This document shows, piece after piece, positions 13,523 through 14,749 of a stretch of DNA of 14,749 nucleotides. A program made the position numbers and the translations under genes. Position 1 is the stretch's first letter. Each line of letters starts with the position of its first letter. The notes beneath the pieces are model-generated. The model ran no database searches. It saw only the letters and a list, made by a program, of their open reading frames with translations, and was not told where the DNA came from. This DNA comes from an uncultured Lachnospiraceae bacterium (GTDB lineage: Bacteria > Bacillota > Clostridia > Lachnospirales > Lachnospiraceae): NCBI GenBank assembly GCA_937891165.1, contig CALAEX010000001.1, positions 1 through 14,749 of the forward strand, read 5' to 3'.

Positions 13523-13937
13523 AGTAAACCATTGACCAGTAACGAACCATAGTGCTTAAATAAAAAACATGGTGTCATAGTGAATCAATATTTTTCTAGA
13601 TAACCAATGGAATTAAATGTATCAGTTATGATAAGTAGACCAAACGTATAAAGTGTATCACGTTAATTGAGAAAACCTATGGAATGCAATGTATCGTACG
13701 AAGAAAGACAACCAGTGCGGAATAATGAATCATATGGATTTAGTGAAACCATTAAATTGTAATGTATCATTACAATGAAGTAAACCAATAAATACTAATG
13801 AACCATTAGGAGGTAGTCAAAACCATTCATGTTTAGTGTATCAAACAAGTGAAGTAAACCAGCAAGAAATAATGTATCAGGAGAGATAGTCAGAAAGACC
13901 AATTTTATTTAATGTACCAACGTGAGTAAGTAAACCA
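13523..13937 (+). repeat. A/B array block 8 (11 units)
   Basis: The block starts with B at 13523 (AGTAAACCA). A copies follow at 13541, 13579, 13616, 13652, 13688, 13724, 13761, 13797, 13835, 13871 and 13911, with steps of 38, 37, 36, 36, 36, 37, 36, 38, 36 and 40 bp. B copies lie at 13598, 13634, 13670, 13706, 13743, 13779, 13817, 13853, 13893 and 13929. It is one of the best preserved blocks and accounts for nearly all of the 470 gene-free bases before 13985. Confidence 0.92.
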
Positions 13938-13984
13938 AACCATGGTAGTGGTTATAAAAAGTAGTAGAAATAGGAGACAACAAA

Positions 13985-14404
13985 ATGTCTAGTGATTATT
14001 ATAGAGAAGCTCACATGGAATTAGAGGATTTTTTAAAAATGCTGCGGGACAAGGGGATCCCCTTTGGCCTTGCCAGCGCCTCCATCAGGGAAAACATCGA
14101 TTTCTTTTTTGATACCTTTTCCCTTGGAAAATGGTTTCGAAAAGAGGATGTGGTCTATGATGACGGCACCTACCCGGACAAGGGTGCTATGCACCTGGAA
14201 GCCGCCCGCCGCCTGAATGTTTCGCTGGAGCATTGCCTCGTAATTGAGGACAGCCCAACTTCCATTCGGCTCGCCAGGCAGAACGGTGCCGGCCAGATCG
14301 TCGCAGTTGGCGAAACGGCAGATGCCGCAGCCCTGACGAATCTGGGCGCCGACCACTATATGCAGGATTTTACCCAGTTTGACTGCGCATGGCTATCATG
14401 CTGA
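13985..14404 (+). CDS. chimeric frame: short AT-rich 5' end joined to a HAD-family phosphatase C-terminal part
   Basis: The 139-residue frame begins with an AT-rich start (AATAGGAGACAACAAAATG) of the same style as the paralogs. It passes at about codon 17-19 into GC-rich DNA encoding a haloacid dehalogenase-like hydrolase. HAD motif II is the SAS of GLASASIRENIDFFFDT (about 29-44), a motif III-like lysine lies in YPDKGAMHLEAARRL, and motif IV is in LVIEDSPTSIRLARQNGAG (about 84-102). Motif I (DxDxT), the catalytic Asp and the cap domain are absent. The product would be inactive as an enzyme. Either an upstream paralog and a HAD gene were fused in frame, or the contig is chimeric here. Confidence 0.7.
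   Translation: MSSDYYREAHMELEDFLKMLRDKGIPFGLASASIRENIDFFFDTFSLGKWFRKEDVVYDDGTYPDKGAMHLEAARRLNVSLEHCLVIEDSPTSIRLARQNGAGQIVAVGETADAAALTNLGADHYMQDFTQFDCAWLSC
14023..14043. other. sharp composition junction
   Basis: The 60 bases at 13981-14040 contain 16 G/C and the 60 at 14041-14100 contain 37, and the shift persists to each end of the window. The switch falls in the A/T run around GGATTTTTTAAAAATG just before GCTGCGGG. A/T-run microhomology of this kind could support either a recombination joint or an assembly join. I see no att-like direct repeat or integrase here. Confidence 0.8.
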
Positions 14405-14441
14405 AATTCCGTTTGATTTGAGTTTCCACAAACAATGATGC

Positions 14442-14476
14442 ACAAGACGACTTCCGGATGAAGTCGTCTTGTTTTT
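14442..14476 (+). terminator. strong intrinsic terminator after the HAD fragment
   Basis: ACAAGACGACTTC (14442-14454) and GAAGTCGTCTTGT (14460-14472) form a perfect 13-bp stem with a 5-base loop, followed by TTTTTCT. This is a canonical terminator for the HAD gene and sits 38 bases after its stop. Confidence 0.9.
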
Positions 14477-14492
14477 CTCTCACAGCACAGAA

Positions 14493-14517
14493 ATCCCGCC
14501 CTGCGTCAGGGCGGGAT
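14493..14517 (-). terminator. GC-rich hairpin, likely terminator of yajC
   Basis: ATCCCGCCCTG (14493-14503) and CAGGGCGGGAT (14507-14517) form a perfect 11-bp stem with a 3-base loop, 12 bases beyond the end of the minus-strand yajC gene. On the minus strand it is followed by TTCTGTG, a poor T tract. Its position between convergent genes supports a terminator. Confidence 0.65.
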
Positions 14518-14529
14518 CTCTATGTATGC

Positions 14530-14749
14530 TTACTTGATAATTTGCTGGACAGCAAACCGGGAAACGTCCACAACGGTCTTGGGGGCGATCTCGATTCCGA
14601 TGATCTCGTCCTTGTCGATTCGAACCACCTTGCCGATAAAACCACCGGCAAACATGACCTTGGTGCCCAGGGCCAGGGTGGTGTGGATGTCGCCGACTTC
14701 CTTGCGGCGCTTGCGCATATTCACGGCGGAAATGATGGACAGGATCAGG
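14530..14749 (-). CDS. yajC: YajC, accessory subunit of the Sec preprotein translocase (5' end beyond the window)
   Basis: YajC is a small one-helix membrane protein that associates with SecDF at the SecYEG translocon. The minus-strand frame stays open to the window edge, giving LILSIISAV (the end of the membrane helix) and then the basic MRKRRKE segment that follows it in YajC. The hallmark G-x-K-V-M-F-A-G-G-F-I-G-K-V-V-R-I core and the closing V-D-V-S-R-F-A-V-Q-Q-I pattern are present. The GTG at 14724 is probably internal, not the start. Codon use is GC-rich, unlike the rest of the window, so it belongs to the genome on the right side of the junction. Confidence 0.8.
   Translation of the reverse strand, partial: LILSIISAVNMRKRRKEVGDIHTTLALGTKVMFAGGFIGKVVRIDKDEIIGIEIAPKTVVDVSRFAVQQIIK

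Noticed and set aside
4602..13937. CRISPR array
   Set aside because: There is no long identical repeat. Conserved parts are two degenerate 9-mers, variable parts are only about 9 bases, and no cas-like gene is seen.
4602..13937. Integron cassette array with attC sites
   Set aside because: The intergenic blocks have no imperfect palindromes with core sites, contain many short units instead of one site per gene, and no integrase is visible.
4602..13937. Plasmid replication iterons
   Set aside because: Iterons are usually near-identical, few and clustered next to a rep gene. Here units are spread over 9 kb among paralogs, linkers are unconserved and no Rep is seen. A partition or architectural role was kept as an alternative.
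1..14035. Alternative genetic code
   Set aside because: All proposed genes read through in the standard code without internal TGA, and TGA is used as a stop, for example at 5238-5240.
14033..14356. Minus-strand reading frame of 107 codons opposite the HAD region
   Set aside because: The + strand encodes recognisable HAD motifs through the whole stretch, so the antisense frame is a GC-rich shadow.

Overview
The window is two compositionally different pieces of DNA joined at about position 14035. Positions 1 to about 14035 are extremely AT-rich: the 60 bases at 13981-14040 hold 16 G/C. They use standard-code Firmicutes-style genes with AGGAG ribosome sites, nearly all on the + strand. From about 14041 the DNA is GC-rich (37 G/C in the next 60 bases) and holds housekeeping-type genes of a moderate- or high-GC Clostridia-like bacterium. 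The AT-rich part looks like accessory DNA (mobile element, plasmid, phage or genomic island) of a low-GC Firmicute. The window alone cannot say which, nor whether the junction is natural or an assembly chimera.

Region 1 (1-3660) holds a low-complexity membrane protein (331-1653) with its own terminator, then a compact operon of small unknown proteins (1782-3611). Three of these share an IPY-centred domain of about 70 residues, and a 27-residue membrane peptide is embedded by overlap. The operon ends at a clear terminator (3634-3658).

Region 2 (3661-4600) is about 940 bases without genes. It has a consensus extended -10 sigma-A promoter (3911-3939), a TGTGA direct-repeat series spaced about 31 bp around it, and an ACTAGTT motif series downstream. 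It reads as the control region and leader of what follows.

Region 3 (about 4602-13984) is the main interest. Fourteen diverged paralogous proteins of unknown function (about 138-180 aa) are all co-oriented and share a C-terminal signature close to YK-I-D-x-D-T-x-N-K-L-x-x-L-G. They are interdigitated with eight blocks of a degenerate but strictly spaced DNA array. The unit is 36-37 bp: motif A (AATGTATCA-like, 9 bp), about 9 variable bp, motif B (AGAAAACCA-like, 9 bp), about 9 variable bp. I count roughly 56 units by hand, all in the same orientation, with no two variable segments obviously alike. This is not a CRISPR array. The 9+9+9+9 geometry and 36-nt unit resemble tandem interspaced guide RNA (TIGR) arrays, but no Nop-domain Tas protein is visible here, so this is a hypothesis. 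An ordered protein-binding array with sites on an 18-bp step is the main alternative. One two-helix membrane protein (6577-7071) sits among the paralogs. The absence of terminators, except one 19-bp perfect hairpin inside an array block, suggests a long co-transcribed locus driven from 3911.

Region 4 (13985-14749): the last AT-rich reading frame runs through the composition break into the C-terminal two thirds of a HAD-family phosphatase. Two terminator hairpins and a partial yajC (minus strand) running off the window follow.
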